Shown: positions 42,500 to 52,425 of the stretch, one piece after another
Position numbering within the stretch: position 1 is the stretch's first letter
Layout of the letters: the number at the start of each line of letters is the position of its first letter
Assembly: GCA_009778135.1 (NCBI GenBank)
Contig: WRKJ01000107.1
Coordinates: 1-56,238 of the forward strand
Direction of reading: 5' to 3'
Length of the DNA: 56,238 nt
Source: Defluviitaleaceae bacterium
GTDB taxonomy: Bacteria > Bacillota_I > Bacilli_A > MOL361 > Turicibacteraceae
The notes under the pieces: model-generated
The model's database searches: none
What the model was told of the DNA's origin: nothing
What the model saw: only the letters and a program-made list of their open reading frames with translations
Translations under genes and position numbers: made by a program

Positions 42500-44928
42500 T
42501 TAACATCACCTATTTTTCCTTTCGCCACATTTTGATCAAGGAGTCGTTCGAATTCTGATTTTGACTGTTCTTTCGGCATTGAAAAGTCAAATGCATTCAC
42601 TTGATAGCCTGATAAATAGATCGCCATTCCTTCTTGAATACCTTGAATAGAATTCGGGACAATGATCGCTTCATTATTTTGTAAATGCCCAATGACTTCT
42701 TTTAACGCAACGGTCACCACAACCGTCCCTACTGCCAGCGCTTCGTAAACGACTAATCCAAGTCCTTCATAGTGAGAAGACAGCACAAAGCAGTCACATT
42801 TGGCAAGAAGTGCATACGGATTAGCCATTCGTCCAAGCACATAAATACTTGAATGCGCTGCACTGTTTTTGATCAGATCAAGGGTTTGTTGGCGTAACGG
42901 CCCATGCGGTGCGACCATGACCAACCTGATCTGTTGATTTGTTTCATAAAGGGTTGTAAAAGCTTTGATTAAACGATCATGTCCTTTTTGGTAATCAAAA
43001 CGTCCAATCGTCATAAAAACAGTCACCTGTTCATCTGCTAACGCTGCAATTAAGTTGTCTTTGTCCCCATGTTCCATTTCAACATCGGTTAATGTGGCTA
43101 ACCAATCGACTTTTGCCCATTCACGAACGCGTGCTTCTCCTAAAAAATTAGTCATCACATATAATTGATTTTGAAGCCAAGGAAAGTTTTGGAGAAGCCC
43201 TAATTTTAAGTTTTCATGGACCACGGCAACTTTATTGACTTGCCGATAAGCAGAAAAAATAATCTTCTTGCTAAAGTTTTTCTTCGCTTCATATTCAGCC
43301 ATCATATCTGTATGGACATACATCACTGTATGAACATGATCAGGCATGTATTGGATCAATGTACCGTAACGATTGCCAAAACCGGTAAAATGAATCACGT
43401 GATCCACTTTCAAATTTCCAAAAATCCGATGATAATCACGGCTCACCATTGCGCCTATGCGGCGACGAATAAAGTGTCCGTTAAAACATTCAAATTTCAA
43501 ATAAGCCATATATAAAAACCGATCAATGACCCCTGCTGTTAATTGCTCAGGAAACGGATAAAAAATGATGTCGTTAGACAAATTTCTAATCCTGAATTCA
43601 TACTTTTTTTCTAACTGTTTTTGACCAAGTAACACCACATAATGACGATCGGTTAACGAGATGTTATCAAAAGTATTCAGTAAAGCTGTGGTCACACCAT
43701 TGTCCCAAAAACCGCCCCCTAATATAAAAACTGTTTCTTTTTCACTTGAAAGGGTTGATTCTTGAATCAATGCATGTCGCTCGTTTTTAAAAATGTAATC
43801 ACAAATCAGTTGCGCACCATTTACCACATCAATGGGACAAAACGCATCGATCATCGTTTTATAATCAAAGGCAGTTTCGTGATCTTGTAAGGCCATTAAC
43901 AACTCATGAACATGTTCAACTTTTACAAACGGATAACGACTGATATCGTCATAAACGCCCCTCGTTTTAAAGTAATTTTCTTGATCATACGTATACAAAA
44001 TAATCTTGCGATTTGTCAGTAAAAAATCATACATAATGGATGAATAATCTGTAATAAGCACATCAACAGCCGTTAAAAATTCATACAATTCATAGTCGGC
44101 AGGCATGATCAGCACTTGATCAAATGCTTCGAGTTCAATTTCTTGAGAAAAAGGATGTAACTTGACGTATAAGATCATCTCTTCAGAAAAATGTTGTGAT
44201 AAATAATGCAAGTCAGCCATGATTTTATCAGTTTCATTGTGAATACAATTGACATTTCCGCGCCAAGTAGGTAAATAAAAGCAGACTTTTTTCGAACAAA
44301 GTCCCAGTTGTGCTCGAACTTCAGCCCTTTTCTCTAAATCCAATAAAATAGCATTTCTTGGTGAAGGCCCAATGACCAGCTTGCCTTGGTAAATTCCATT
44401 TAACCCATGGGAATCAGCAAGTACCTTTGCAAGAAAAGCGTTATTAACAATCAACTGATCGACCATGTAAAAATTACGCTGCACATTGGCAGCATCGGTT
44501 AAATTTTCCATGTCTTGTCCCAATGTCTTCAAAGGCGTTCCATGCCAAAAATTCACATACTGTTGACCGGGCTTTTTAATAAAAAAGTGATAAAAACTCG
44601 TATCATTCAGTAAATAAGCTGCACTCGCTAACACAGATAAATATTTTCTTGACAGATGTTTAACTAAGTGAACACGCTTCAATTGATATCTGTTTAAAAA
44701 GGCTTTTGTTTGTTTAACATGTCGAGCAGCAACATAAATTTCTAAATGAGGGTAATCACGGTCAAGAATTTGTAACACATAGAACAAATGTCCCCCTAGA
44801 GACTTCCCATGGGTCGACTCTAAAAGGACAACATTGTGTTTAATCTTTAATTTTTCATAATAAAAAGCATATAAAGGTTGTTGATATAAAAATATTTTAA
44901 TTGCATTCCATCGCTTATTAATTTCAAT
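42496..44928 (-). CDS. TagF-like glycerophosphotransferase fused to a GT4 glycosyltransferase, probable AUU start
   Basis: The product has about 810 residues. The N-terminal half is a CDP-glycerol glycerophosphotransferase (VNFWHGTPLKTLGQ, YLPTWRGNV, LYVKLHPF, VLITDYSSIMYDFLL). The C-terminal half is a GT-B glycosyltransferase of family 4 type (TIGRFDYQKGHDRLIKAF, then SSHYEGLGLVVYEALAVGT). The frame has no ATG, GTG or TTG before TTG 44787, which would remove the family-like N-terminus (NVVLLESTHGKS). It is open back to 44928, where ATT stands 3 nt after AAAAGGGAG. A real or sequencing frameshift is the alternative, since a TTG lies one base off at 44927. A single polypeptide would both add glycerol phosphate and glycosylate. 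Confidence 0.82.
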   Translation of the reverse strand: MEINKRWNAIKIFLYQQPLYAFYYEKLKIKHNVVLLESTHGKSLGGHLFYVLQILDRDYPHLEIYVAARHVKQTKAFLNRYQLKRVHLVKHLSRKYLSVLASAAYLLNDTSFYHFFIKKPGQQYVNFWHGTPLKTLGQDMENLTDAANVQRNFYMVDQLIVNNAFLAKVLADSHGLNGIYQGKLVIGPSPRNAILLDLEKRAEVRAQLGLCSKKVCFYLPTWRGNVNCIHNETDKIMADLHYLSQHFSEEMILYVKLHPFSQEIELEAFDQVLIMPADYELYEFLTAVDVLITDYSSIMYDFLLTNRKIILYTYDQENYFKTRGVYDDISRYPFVKVEHVHELLMALQDHETAFDYKTMIDAFCPIDVVNGAQLICDYIFKNERHALIQESTLSSEKETVFILGGGFWDNGVTTALLNTFDNISLTDRHYVVLLGQKQLEKKYEFRIRNLSNDIIFYPFPEQLTAGVIDRFLYMAYLKFECFNGHFIRRRIGAMVSRDYHRIFGNLKVDHVIHFTGFGNRYGTLIQYMPDHVHTVMYVHTDMMAEYEAKKNFSKKIIFSAYRQVNKVAVVHENLKLGLLQNFPWLQNQLYVMTNFLGEARVREWAKVDWLATLTDVEMEHGDKDNLIAALADEQVTVFMTIGRFDYQKGHDRLIKAFTTLYETNQQIRLVMVAPHGPLRQQTLDLIKNSAAHSSIYVLGRMANPYALLAKCDCFVLSSHYEGLGLVVYEALAVGTVVVTVALKEVIGHLQNNEAIIVPNSIQGIQEGMAIYLSGYQVNAFDFSMPKEQSKSEFERLLDQNVAKGKIGDVK

Positions 44929-44977
44929 CGACTCCCTTTTGAAATAGAAAAACCAACCGACCTATTTTTGCATCAAA

Positions 44978-45379
44978 TTAACCGTTCATTGATAAATCAT
45001 CTTTAATTTGAGACGTCGAAACTTCAGGTGTTCTTGAAAGATACACCACTTCTGCTTCTGTCTCTTCAGCAATGAAATCAAATTTCCCTGTCCAATCATC
45101 TCCCATTACAAACACATCAATTTGATACAGCTTAACATCTGATACTTTTTGTTCCCAATTATGCTCTGGAACAACTAAATCAACATAGCGAATGGCTTCT
45201 AATAATTGTTTGCGTTTCTCATAATCAAAATAGCTTTTCTTTTGCTTGCTTTCCCAATTAAATTCATCTGTCGACAAAACAACCACCAAATAGTCACCTT
45301 GTGCTTTTGCTCTTTTTAATAAATTAATATGTCCATAATGTAATAAATCAAATGTTCCATACGTAATGACACGCTTCAT
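44978..45379 (-). CDS. tagD: Glycerol-3-phosphate cytidylyltransferase
   Basis: The 133-residue enzyme makes CDP-glycerol from CTP and sn-glycerol-3-phosphate. It shows the nucleotidyltransferase motifs TYGTFDLLHYGHINLL and YLSRTPEVSTSQIK, close to the TagD length of 129 residues. It supplies substrate for the TagF-like enzymes in this cluster. ATG 45379 is chosen, with GGAG about 8 nt upstream; GTG 45388 is in frame but touches that site. It has its own promoter. Confidence 0.95.
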   Translation of the reverse strand: MKRVITYGTFDLLHYGHINLLKRAKAQGDYLVVVLSTDEFNWESKQKKSYFDYEKRKQLLEAIRYVDLVVPEHNWEQKVSDVKLYQIDVFVMGDDWTGKFDFIAEETEAEVVYLSRTPEVSTSQIKDDLSMNG

Positions 45380-45438
45380 TTTTAACACTCCAACTTCCTT
45401 ATTTCACGACTCGTATCGAAATCGCACCATGAGTTTTA

Positions 45439-45467
45439 ATTTTATCATATTTCTTTTTTGATCGCAA
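45439..45467 (-). promoter_or_regulatory. Internal promoter ahead of tagD
   Basis: On the minus strand TTGCGA (45462-45467) and TAAAAT (45439-45444) are 17 bp apart. It would allow separate expression of tagD and the four genes after it. Confidence 0.65.
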
Positions 45468-45494
45468 CAAACTTTATTGGAAAAGTCACGATGA

Positions 45495-45908
45495 CTAAGA
45501 CTTAAAAATCAAAAACTTACTCATCAAATAGTTACCGATCACAACAGCGACACTCACTAAAATTTTAGCATCAAGTCCTGTTGTCCCAAATACGAAACCG
45601 TCTAATCCAATGTGTACAAGAAATGGGACAAGTCCTAATTCAAGGACACCTGTTAAAAAACGTCCACCCATAAACGTCATCGCTTCTTTTAAAACACCGC
45701 TAACGCCTTTGGTCGTACTTTTAAAGACCAAAAATTTGCTGGTACAAAAAGAAACCATAACAGCAGTCAGCCACGAAATAACATTACTCACTTCAAAGGG
45801 GATCCCAAAATGGACAAGTAAAGTGAAAACACTCCAATTGACGCCAGTCGTTACCCCGCCAAAAAAAAGATAAGCAAGCTGTTCACGGTATTTATAAAAC
45901 AGTGTCAT
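45495..45908 (-). CDS. GtrA family membrane protein
   Basis: The 137-residue protein has four membrane helices with the GtrA pattern (LAYLFFGGVTTGVNWSVFTLL, FLVFKS, NYLMSKFLIFKS). GtrA proteins are thought to help flip bactoprenol-linked sugars made by a GtrB-type transferase; the gene upstream encodes one. ATG 45908 follows GATGGAGATCAAACAA; ATG 45923 is in frame just before. It overlaps the GT2 gene by 17 bp. Confidence 0.9.
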   Translation of the reverse strand: MTLFYKYREQLAYLFFGGVTTGVNWSVFTLLVHFGIPFEVSNVISWLTAVMVSFCTSKFLVFKSTTKGVSGVLKEAMTFMGGRFLTGVLELGLVPFLVHIGLDGFVFGTTGLDAKILVSVAVVIGNYLMSKFLIFKS

Positions 45909-46875
45909 TTGTTTGATCTCCATCTGCTAAATGCTCCTCTTTTAACGCTGTTTCCTTCTTATTAACAAAATAAAGGGGTCTTTTTTTAGATTCTATAAAA
46001 ATTCTACCTAAATACTCACCGATAATACCTAAAGAAATTAATTGCACACCACCTAAAAACAAAACCAAAATAGTGAGTGTGGGTATCCCCGTTCCAGGAA
46101 TCCCATTGATCATCGTATCTATCCCAACAAAAATCATATACATCAGGGCACTTAATGAAACCAGAAATCCAAAAATCGTGGATAATTTAAGCGGGCGCGT
46201 GGTATAAGAGGTAATCCCTTCGATAGCGAGTTTCGCCAATCCCGCAAAGTCCCATTTTGTTTTACCAGCAAATCGCTCTGCAGCTTCAAATTGAAATTCA
46301 ATTTTACGAAAGCCGACCCACTCATACAAGCCTTTTGTATAACGGGTGCTTTCTCTCACTTCTTTCAACGCATCGACAACTTGTCGATCTAAAAGTCTAA
46401 AGTCACCTACATTGGATAAAATCTGTTCCTTCGTCATTCTGTTTAATAAGCTATAATAAGCATTTGAAAATGCAATTTTTAGCTTCGACTCGCCATGACG
46501 CGTTGTTCGTTTCCCATAAACATCTTGATAACCCAATTCCCATAACATCATCATTTCTTTCAAAGAAGAAAAAGGATGTTGTAAATCTGCATCCATCGTA
46601 ATAACAGCATCTCCAGTCGCATGGTCAAAGCCAGCTGCCATGGCAACTTCTTTTCCATAATTACGCGATAATTGGATGCCGATCACCCGTGCGTCTTGAT
46701 CTTCTAGTTCGCGAACCAGTGTCATTGTTTTGTCTTGACTGCCATCATCTACAAAAATAAACTCAAATGCGTAATTGGGTAACTCTTGATCAATGTATGC
46801 CAGCATTTGTTCATAAAAAGCCAAAATATTTTCTTCTTCATTATAGGCTGGGATGGAAATACTTACTTTTTTCAC
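45892..46875 (-). CDS. GtrB-like family 2 glycosyltransferase (polyprenyl-phosphate sugar synthase)
   Basis: The 327-residue protein has a GT2 domain (VSISIPAYNEEENILAFY, FVDDGSQD, MDADLQHPFSSL, RLLDRQVVDAL) and two C-terminal membrane helices (about 235-300). This is the DPM1/GtrB plan that makes a polyprenyl-phosphate-linked hexose. With GtrA it forms a pair for glycosylating the surface polymer on the outside. GTG 46875 is taken as start after CAGAGGTGAAAACA; in-frame ATGs upstream lack a site. Confidence 0.9.
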   Translation of the reverse strand: MKKVSISIPAYNEEENILAFYEQMLAYIDQELPNYAFEFIFVDDGSQDKTMTLVRELEDQDARVIGIQLSRNYGKEVAMAAGFDHATGDAVITMDADLQHPFSSLKEMMMLWELGYQDVYGKRTTRHGESKLKIAFSNAYYSLLNRMTKEQILSNVGDFRLLDRQVVDALKEVRESTRYTKGLYEWVGFRKIEFQFEAAERFAGKTKWDFAGLAKLAIEGITSYTTRPLKLSTIFGFLVSLSALMYMIFVGIDTMINGIPGTGIPTLTILVLFLGGVQLISLGIIGEYLGRIFIESKKRPLYFVNKKETALKEEHLADGDQTNDTVL

Positions 46876-46913
46876 TGTTTTCACCTCTGATCTGTGACTC
46901 ATAGACAAGGCAT

Positions 46914-47747
46914 TTAAGCTAAATCAATAAACTTGGATCTTAATTTCAAATGTAAATGAGATGCAATCATCGCAATTAAGAAAACCAATAGCCAGAAAAA
47001 GACGGTGGTTTCCCAATGTTGCCAAAAGAAGGCTTGACCAAAAAATGTGTATCGAAATCCAGTAATAATATAAGTGAATGGATTTAAATCCATCAGTTGA
47101 ACAAACCAATTCGGAATCCTTGTCATCTCATTTAAACGCCAAATCACACCTGAAAACAACATCATAAAACGCATGATCGGCCGCAAAATCTGCATATAAT
47201 CACGAAATAAAATCGTCAAAGTTGAATTAAGTAATGCAAAGAAGTAAGTGAATGCGAACATCGCAAACATATAATAAATCGCTTGAATCCAAAACAAATG
47301 AGGCGTAAATCCATAAAAAGCGAGAATGACAATCGCTGCGAGCGTCGTGACTGTATAAGACGTTATTCTTGATGCAAGGGTCATCGCAGGTAAAATGCTA
47401 ATGGGAAATTGCATCTTCGAGACGAGCTTGATCTTTTTTTGAACACTTTCGCTTCCGTTAATGGTGACGCGATTCATAAACATCCATGCAGACATCCCCA
47501 CGACCATCCATGGTAAAAAAGAGACCCGCACATAATGCGCTCCTAAGCCTACTCGAACAGGGTTCATATCTCTCATCGCACCAAAAATAAAAAAATTAAT
47601 GCCAATTTGAATCAAAGGATCTAAAACTTCCCAAATCATACCAAAATGATGTCCTTGAAAAGCAGCTTTATTATTATATCGTGCAACAGCCCAAATCAAA
47701 TGAAGATTAGTGATGATTTCCGTTAAAATTCTTTTTATTTTCAACAC
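46914..47747 (-). CDS. tagG: Teichoic acid ABC exporter permease (TagG-like)
   Basis: The 277-residue permease has six membrane helices and the ABC-2 polysaccharide export pattern. Examples are LIWAVARYNNKAAFQGHHFGMIWEVLDPLIQI at the N-terminus (shown to be a re-entrant helix in relatives) and LNPFTYIITGFRYTFFG near the end. It forms the channel partner of TagH, encoded just upstream. The start is GTG 47747, after AAAGGAAGCCAGTT. Confidence 0.93.
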   Translation of the reverse strand: MLKIKRILTEIITNLHLIWAVARYNNKAAFQGHHFGMIWEVLDPLIQIGINFFIFGAMRDMNPVRVGLGAHYVRVSFLPWMVVGMSAWMFMNRVTINGSESVQKKIKLVSKMQFPISILPAMTLASRITSYTVTTLAAIVILAFYGFTPHLFWIQAIYYMFAMFAFTYFFALLNSTLTILFRDYMQILRPIMRFMMLFSGVIWRLNEMTRIPNWFVQLMDLNPFTYIITGFRYTFFGQAFFWQHWETTVFFWLLVFLIAMIASHLHLKLRSKFIDLA

Positions 47748-47784
47748 ACAACTGGCTTCCTTTCTTTCAATGTCTCATGTTCAA

Positions 47785-48753
47785 TTAAGGTTGTGCTAAT
47801 TGTGTCATATAAAACAACCCAATGACACAAAGTAAAACGACGACTACAATAATCATAAGTTTAGATCCCATTCTCATTTTAGTTGTTACTCGAATGGGAT
47901 AAAACATTTGATGGAGTGCTTCTTGATCAATGCCTGGCTGTTCGGCAACAACTGCTTCATAATAACCTTCGAAGTCAAAATTCCGACGTTCTGCTTTTAA
48001 TGCTTTTTTATAGTCACGTCGTTCAATTTTTGGCATTTTTTTATACCATTTAATGTAGGCGCGATAAGCTTCAATGACTTCTTCTGTTGGACCAAACTGC
48101 TTCAACTCACCTTCATGTATCCACATCACTTTATCACATAATCTTCTGATTTGCGTTTTAGAGTGACTCACAAAGAAAATCGTTTTTCCACTCGCTTTAA
48201 ACTCCATCATTTTATCAACACAACGCTGGTAAAAAGTATCATCACCAACTGATAAGGCTTCATCAATGATCATAATATCGGGATCATTATGAACAGAAAT
48301 GGCAAAGCCCAATCTTGACTTCATGCCACTGGAATAATTTTTAAGTGGTTGATCAATGAAATCATCTAGCTCTGCAAATTCAATAATATCATCAATAACC
48401 GCATCAATTTCTTTATGGGTCATACCAGAAAGTAAACATTTCAATTTGACATTTTCACGGCCTGTTAATTCTGATTTTAAGCCTGTGTTAATGGAAATAA
48501 TCGACGTTTTTCCGTTTATAACGATTTCTCCCGTTGTCGGCTTAGAAGCCCCGGCAATAATATTAGACAAGGTCGATTTCCCTGATCCATTGGTTCCAAT
48601 CAATCCAATTGCTTCACCGGCATACACTTGGAATGTAATGCCCCTTAAAGCCCAAAAACCTCTTTGTTCTTGTTCAGGTGTACTCGACTTTTTTTTCTTC
48701 ATTTCATACTTCTTCGTGACATAAGAAGCAGCAATTTTAATTTCTTCCGTCAA
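47785..48753 (-). CDS. tagH: Teichoic acid ABC exporter ATPase (TagH-like)
   Basis: The 322-residue protein has an ATPase domain with Walker A GTNGSGKST, the TagH-type LTGRENVKLKCLLSGMT, the signature NYSSGMKSRLGFAISVH and Walker B IMIIDEALSVGDD. It ends with a charged linker and a single membrane helix (about 298-318), without the long extracellular SH3-like tail of B. subtilis TagH. TTG 48753 is chosen, 7 nt after GTGAGGTG; upstream in-frame codons have no site. With TagG it exports the completed polymer. Confidence 0.93.
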   Translation of the reverse strand: MTEEIKIAASYVTKKYEMKKKKSSTPEQEQRGFWALRGITFQVYAGEAIGLIGTNGSGKSTLSNIIAGASKPTTGEIVINGKTSIISINTGLKSELTGRENVKLKCLLSGMTHKEIDAVIDDIIEFAELDDFIDQPLKNYSSGMKSRLGFAISVHNDPDIMIIDEALSVGDDTFYQRCVDKMMEFKASGKTIFFVSHSKTQIRRLCDKVMWIHEGELKQFGPTEEVIEAYRAYIKWYKKMPKIERRDYKKALKAERRNFDFEGYYEAVVAEQPGIDQEALHQMFYPIRVTTKMRMGSKLMIIVVVVLLCVIGLFYMTQLAQP

Positions 48754-48872
48754 AAAATTACACCTCACTTTGATCACATGTTCATTGGATAGTTTAAACG
48801 GTTTAGATAAACTGAACATAAACTCTAACTCATTATGCCCAATTTTTCAACGGTTTACCAACTTACTGCGCT

Positions 48873-51800
48873 TTAATCCTGACGTTGATCAAAAACCCGC
48901 TTGTAGACTTGTTCAGCTGAATCACCCCGACCATACATCCCATAAACGTCGTAAAATGATTCAATTTTTTCCTGGTAAGTCGTTTGAACCTCATCTAAAG
49001 CTAACAGTAACGCCACAACTTCTTCTGTCGTTTTCGCAATTGGTCCTGGAATTTCTTTTTCATAATCAAGATACATGCCTCTTAAAATATCCCGATAGAG
49101 CGCCAAGTCATAAGCAAAAAAGATCATCGGGCGTTTCAAATGTACATAATCAAACATCACAGAAGAATAATCTGTCATCAAAACGTCGGAAACCAAGTAT
49201 AATTCTTGAATATCAGGGTAACTCGACATATTTCTAATAAAAGTACCATATTTTGAAATGTCTAAAGATTTTGCCACAAAATAATGAAGCCGCATTAAAA
49301 CAACATACTCTTCTGAAAGTTCGTTAGCCAATTGATCTAAATCTAATGTCACATCAAACCCACTGCGCGCGCGATAAGTCGGTGCATAAAGTAAAATTTT
49401 CTTGTCTTTCGGTAAGTTGAGTTGCGCTTTAAGTGCTTCAATGCTTTTGGGATGATTGTTTTGATACAAGACATCATTGCGCGGAAATCCTGTTTCTAAC
49501 ATGTCTTTGTTATAACAAAACACCCTTTTTGAAATCGTCGTCATATACGCACTCGGTGAAATCAAATAATCCCATCTGGATGCCCTTTGAAGTAAGCCTG
49601 CTTTTTTTTCTTCTGTATCAAATGTTCCAAAGTCATCAAGTCCCATTTTTTTCAAAAAAGTACCATGTAGCGTTTGAACTTCAATTTGCTTCGGGCGTTT
49701 CACATAACGATCTGGAAAATTGGCATTTTCAACAAAGTAGTGTCCACGTGCCAAATAATACCAGTAACGCCAACTTTCTTTTCGAACTTTTTTTCCGCTT
49801 CCATTGATCGGGATATTTTCATTGTCTAAAAACCAAATGCATTGATAACTCGGTTGATGCTTTTGAATATATTCATAAATCGCACGCGGGTTACAGCTAT
49901 ATGAACGTCCCCAATAACTTTCAAAAATAATCGTATTTTTCTTTAATGGCAACAGACGCATCAACGGATAGAACACTTTTTGGATGATTTTCTTTTTTCT
50001 CGTGCTATTTTCAAACCTGTTCCACCATAGCGTATTTCTCATTGATAACCCATGATTCAGATTTTGATAAGGCATTGTCCTGATGTTACCATTAATGCGA
50101 TAACTTATTTGATTGACGACTTCTTTATCAAAAAGAAGCGGCTTCCTTGTGCTTTTATTTTCACTGTCACAGCTTTCTAAATAAAAATCCCAGACACCTA
50201 ATGCAAACGACATTTCTTTCATTTCATTGAGAAAGCTTATTTCTGTTTCATACGTCGTATGTTGACCCTGTGCAATGGGTCGTAAATCAATCTTTCTTTC
50301 ATCTCCACTTTCTCTTGACACCAATACCAACGTTTGATGTTTCACATGACCAGCCTGCTCATCTTGAATGATCTTTAAGGATAAAACATCTGCTTGTTTC
50401 CATGCGATGCTTTCGATCCTCGGGTGCACATACGGATAAAAAGAAAAAGTCAGTTGACACGAATTATTGACTTTTAAGATGAGTTCTTTATCTCCAAAAA
50501 CAAAAGCATGGCGATGGAAATCAGGAAGCGTTAAACATTTTGTTTTCAGTCCAGACGCAAAACAGGTGAGTTCCCAACGCGTCGAACCATTTAATCTGAA
50601 GTAATCTAAAGCCGGAATCGTGACTTGAAAAGCATAAACGTCTCCGATTTCATCGATGGATGACACCCCAGCATCATTGATCGGTATGAGCGGATACAGC
50701 GTCCTTTCTTTGCCAGAGGTTAAAGCTAACGACAAAGCACCTTCCACAAACTTTTCTTTGGTCCAACCTTTCATCATCACGTCATCTTGTTCTTGCTTGA
50801 TTTCTTGAATAAAGTGTTGAATGGCGCCCACACGAAAAACCAATTCCCAAATGTTGTTATAACCCGGAATCACTTCATAGCCTTTTAAAATTTGTCCCAA
50901 CCCTTTTTTAGAGTTTTTCATTGGATTTGCTAAGTAACTTGTTTTTTGTAAACCTTGGACCGTTAAATCAAGTTTTATTTTCCACGTTCCGTCTCCAAGA
51001 AGGGTCAATGCCTTTTGTAAATCAAACGTGATTTCAAAGCCTGAAAAGTGATAGTTAAATATCCGTGCTGTCGGGAGTAACGCATGAGGCTTTCTCATGC
51101 CCCATCTTCTCGTCACTTCCTTGTTTTTTTTCACAACAGTTTGAACCGATAGCTTAGCCCCTGTTAAAACATTGACTAACTCAGCATTTAATGAAACATC
51201 TGAAGCCCTTCTTGCGTCCATTTTATGAATATAGGCATGACCCAAAATCTTCACTTGCGAATCCACTATTTCGACCGCACCAATACGAGATTGGATCGTC
51301 AAATGATCTGTCACATCAAAAAAATCTTTTGAGAAGATGTCTCGATTGGGATAATCCACCACATATCGGCCATCTTTTAAATAAGGTTTTGTTTGGTTCA
51401 ACACTTTTGAATCTAATTGAAACAGTAATGCAAGTTGATCATTTAAAATGAACTGATATTTCATTTGATCAATTAAAGCTAACTTTTCAAAAGCCTTTGG
51501 GTGTATCTTTTTTATTTCTTTTTTTATTTCTGATTGGAATTTCTCTCTGTATGTTTCATCACAATGAATTAATTCATCTATAAAAAGTAAATAATCAAGC
51601 GATAAACGTTTGAAATCTTTCGCAATATACATGTGTTCATCAAAGTCATGTGCTTCAAAAAATTCATCAACCATTTTTTGCGATTTAACCCTGTCTTCAA
51701 AATAACGATATTCTGTTCTGGATTGCGTGAAAGATTTATCATTTCCTTCTCTTATTCGCCAATAATAGACGGTTTCGTCTAAAATGTCGACAGAATTTGC

Positions 51801-52385
51801 ATAATAGTGCATTTTCAAAGTGACAGGGATGTCTTCATAAATCATCCCAGTAGGAAATAACATGTTGCATTCTTCCCATAAAGATCTTCGAAACAGTTTA
51901 TTCCACACCGTTGTATCATATAACAACTCTGGATTTTTGGTGATATGCGTTCGTTCAATGGTGTCATGAATGGCTTTTTTATGTAAAGGTGATTTTCCTC
52001 TGTGTGAAGAGTTGAATCTAGTGACGGAACCGACAACGATATCAGATTTTGTTTTTGAAATCTGACCATACATTTTCTCATAAGCATCATGAGGTAACAC
52101 ATCATCACTGTCTACAAATGCAATGTATGTGCCTTTTGCATAGCGCACGCCAGTGTTTCTCGCCATACTGATGCCTTGATTTTCTTGATGAATGACTTCA
52201 AAATGTTCATATTTATCGGCGTATGCATCCATCATTTCAGGTGTTCTTCCCGGTGAACCATCATCAACCAGGATCACTTGTAACCCTGATAATGTTTGAT
52301 TTGCAATGGAGTCCAAACATTCTTCTAAATAAGGATCTACATTGTATCCTGGGACAATCACACTAATTTTAATCTTTTCACTCAT
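48873..52385 (-). CDS. GT2 glycosyltransferase fused to a TagF-like glycerophosphotransferase
   Basis: The product has 1170 residues. The N-terminal GT2 domain (about 1-230) has ISVIVPGYNVDPYLEECLDS, DDGSPGRTP and FVDSDDVLPHDA. A central region of about 500 residues has no recognised motif and looks beta-rich. The C-terminal CDP-glycerol polymerase domain (about 800-1165) has VQTLHGTFLKKMG, LLYAPTYRARSGF, VVLMRLHYF and VLMTDYSSVMFDYVHLKRPMIFF. One enzyme could therefore attach sugar and glycerol phosphate alternately, making a glycosylated poly(glycerol phosphate) chain; this is inference. AGAAAGGTGAAACACA precedes the ATG. Confidence 0.9.
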   Translation of the reverse strand: MSEKIKISVIVPGYNVDPYLEECLDSIANQTLSGLQVILVDDGSPGRTPEMMDAYADKYEHFEVIHQENQGISMARNTGVRYAKGTYIAFVDSDDVLPHDAYEKMYGQISKTKSDIVVGSVTRFNSSHRGKSPLHKKAIHDTIERTHITKNPELLYDTTVWNKLFRRSLWEECNMLFPTGMIYEDIPVTLKMHYYANSVDILDETVYYWRIREGNDKSFTQSRTEYRYFEDRVKSQKMVDEFFEAHDFDEHMYIAKDFKRLSLDYLLFIDELIHCDETYREKFQSEIKKEIKKIHPKAFEKLALIDQMKYQFILNDQLALLFQLDSKVLNQTKPYLKDGRYVVDYPNRDIFSKDFFDVTDHLTIQSRIGAVEIVDSQVKILGHAYIHKMDARRASDVSLNAELVNVLTGAKLSVQTVVKKNKEVTRRWGMRKPHALLPTARIFNYHFSGFEITFDLQKALTLLGDGTWKIKLDLTVQGLQKTSYLANPMKNSKKGLGQILKGYEVIPGYNNIWELVFRVGAIQHFIQEIKQEQDDVMMKGWTKEKFVEGALSLALTSGKERTLYPLIPINDAGVSSIDEIGDVYAFQVTIPALDYFRLNGSTRWELTCFASGLKTKCLTLPDFHRHAFVFGDKELILKVNNSCQLTFSFYPYVHPRIESIAWKQADVLSLKIIQDEQAGHVKHQTLVLVSRESGDERKIDLRPIAQGQHTTYETEISFLNEMKEMSFALGVWDFYLESCDSENKSTRKPLLFDKEVVNQISYRINGNIRTMPYQNLNHGLSMRNTLWWNRFENSTRKKKIIQKVFYPLMRLLPLKKNTIIFESYWGRSYSCNPRAIYEYIQKHQPSYQCIWFLDNENIPINGSGKKVRKESWRYWYYLARGHYFVENANFPDRYVKRPKQIEVQTLHGTFLKKMGLDDFGTFDTEEKKAGLLQRASRWDYLISPSAYMTTISKRVFCYNKDMLETGFPRNDVLYQNNHPKSIEALKAQLNLPKDKKILLYAPTYRARSGFDVTLDLDQLANELSEEYVVLMRLHYFVAKSLDISKYGTFIRNMSSYPDIQELYLVSDVLMTDYSSVMFDYVHLKRPMIFFAYDLALYRDILRGMYLDYEKEIPGPIAKTTEEVVALLLALDEVQTTYQEKIESFYDVYGMYGRGDSAEQVYKRVFDQRQD

Positions 52386-52425
52386 TGTGTTTCACCTTTC
52401 TGTTTCTTCGATTAGCGGCTATTGC

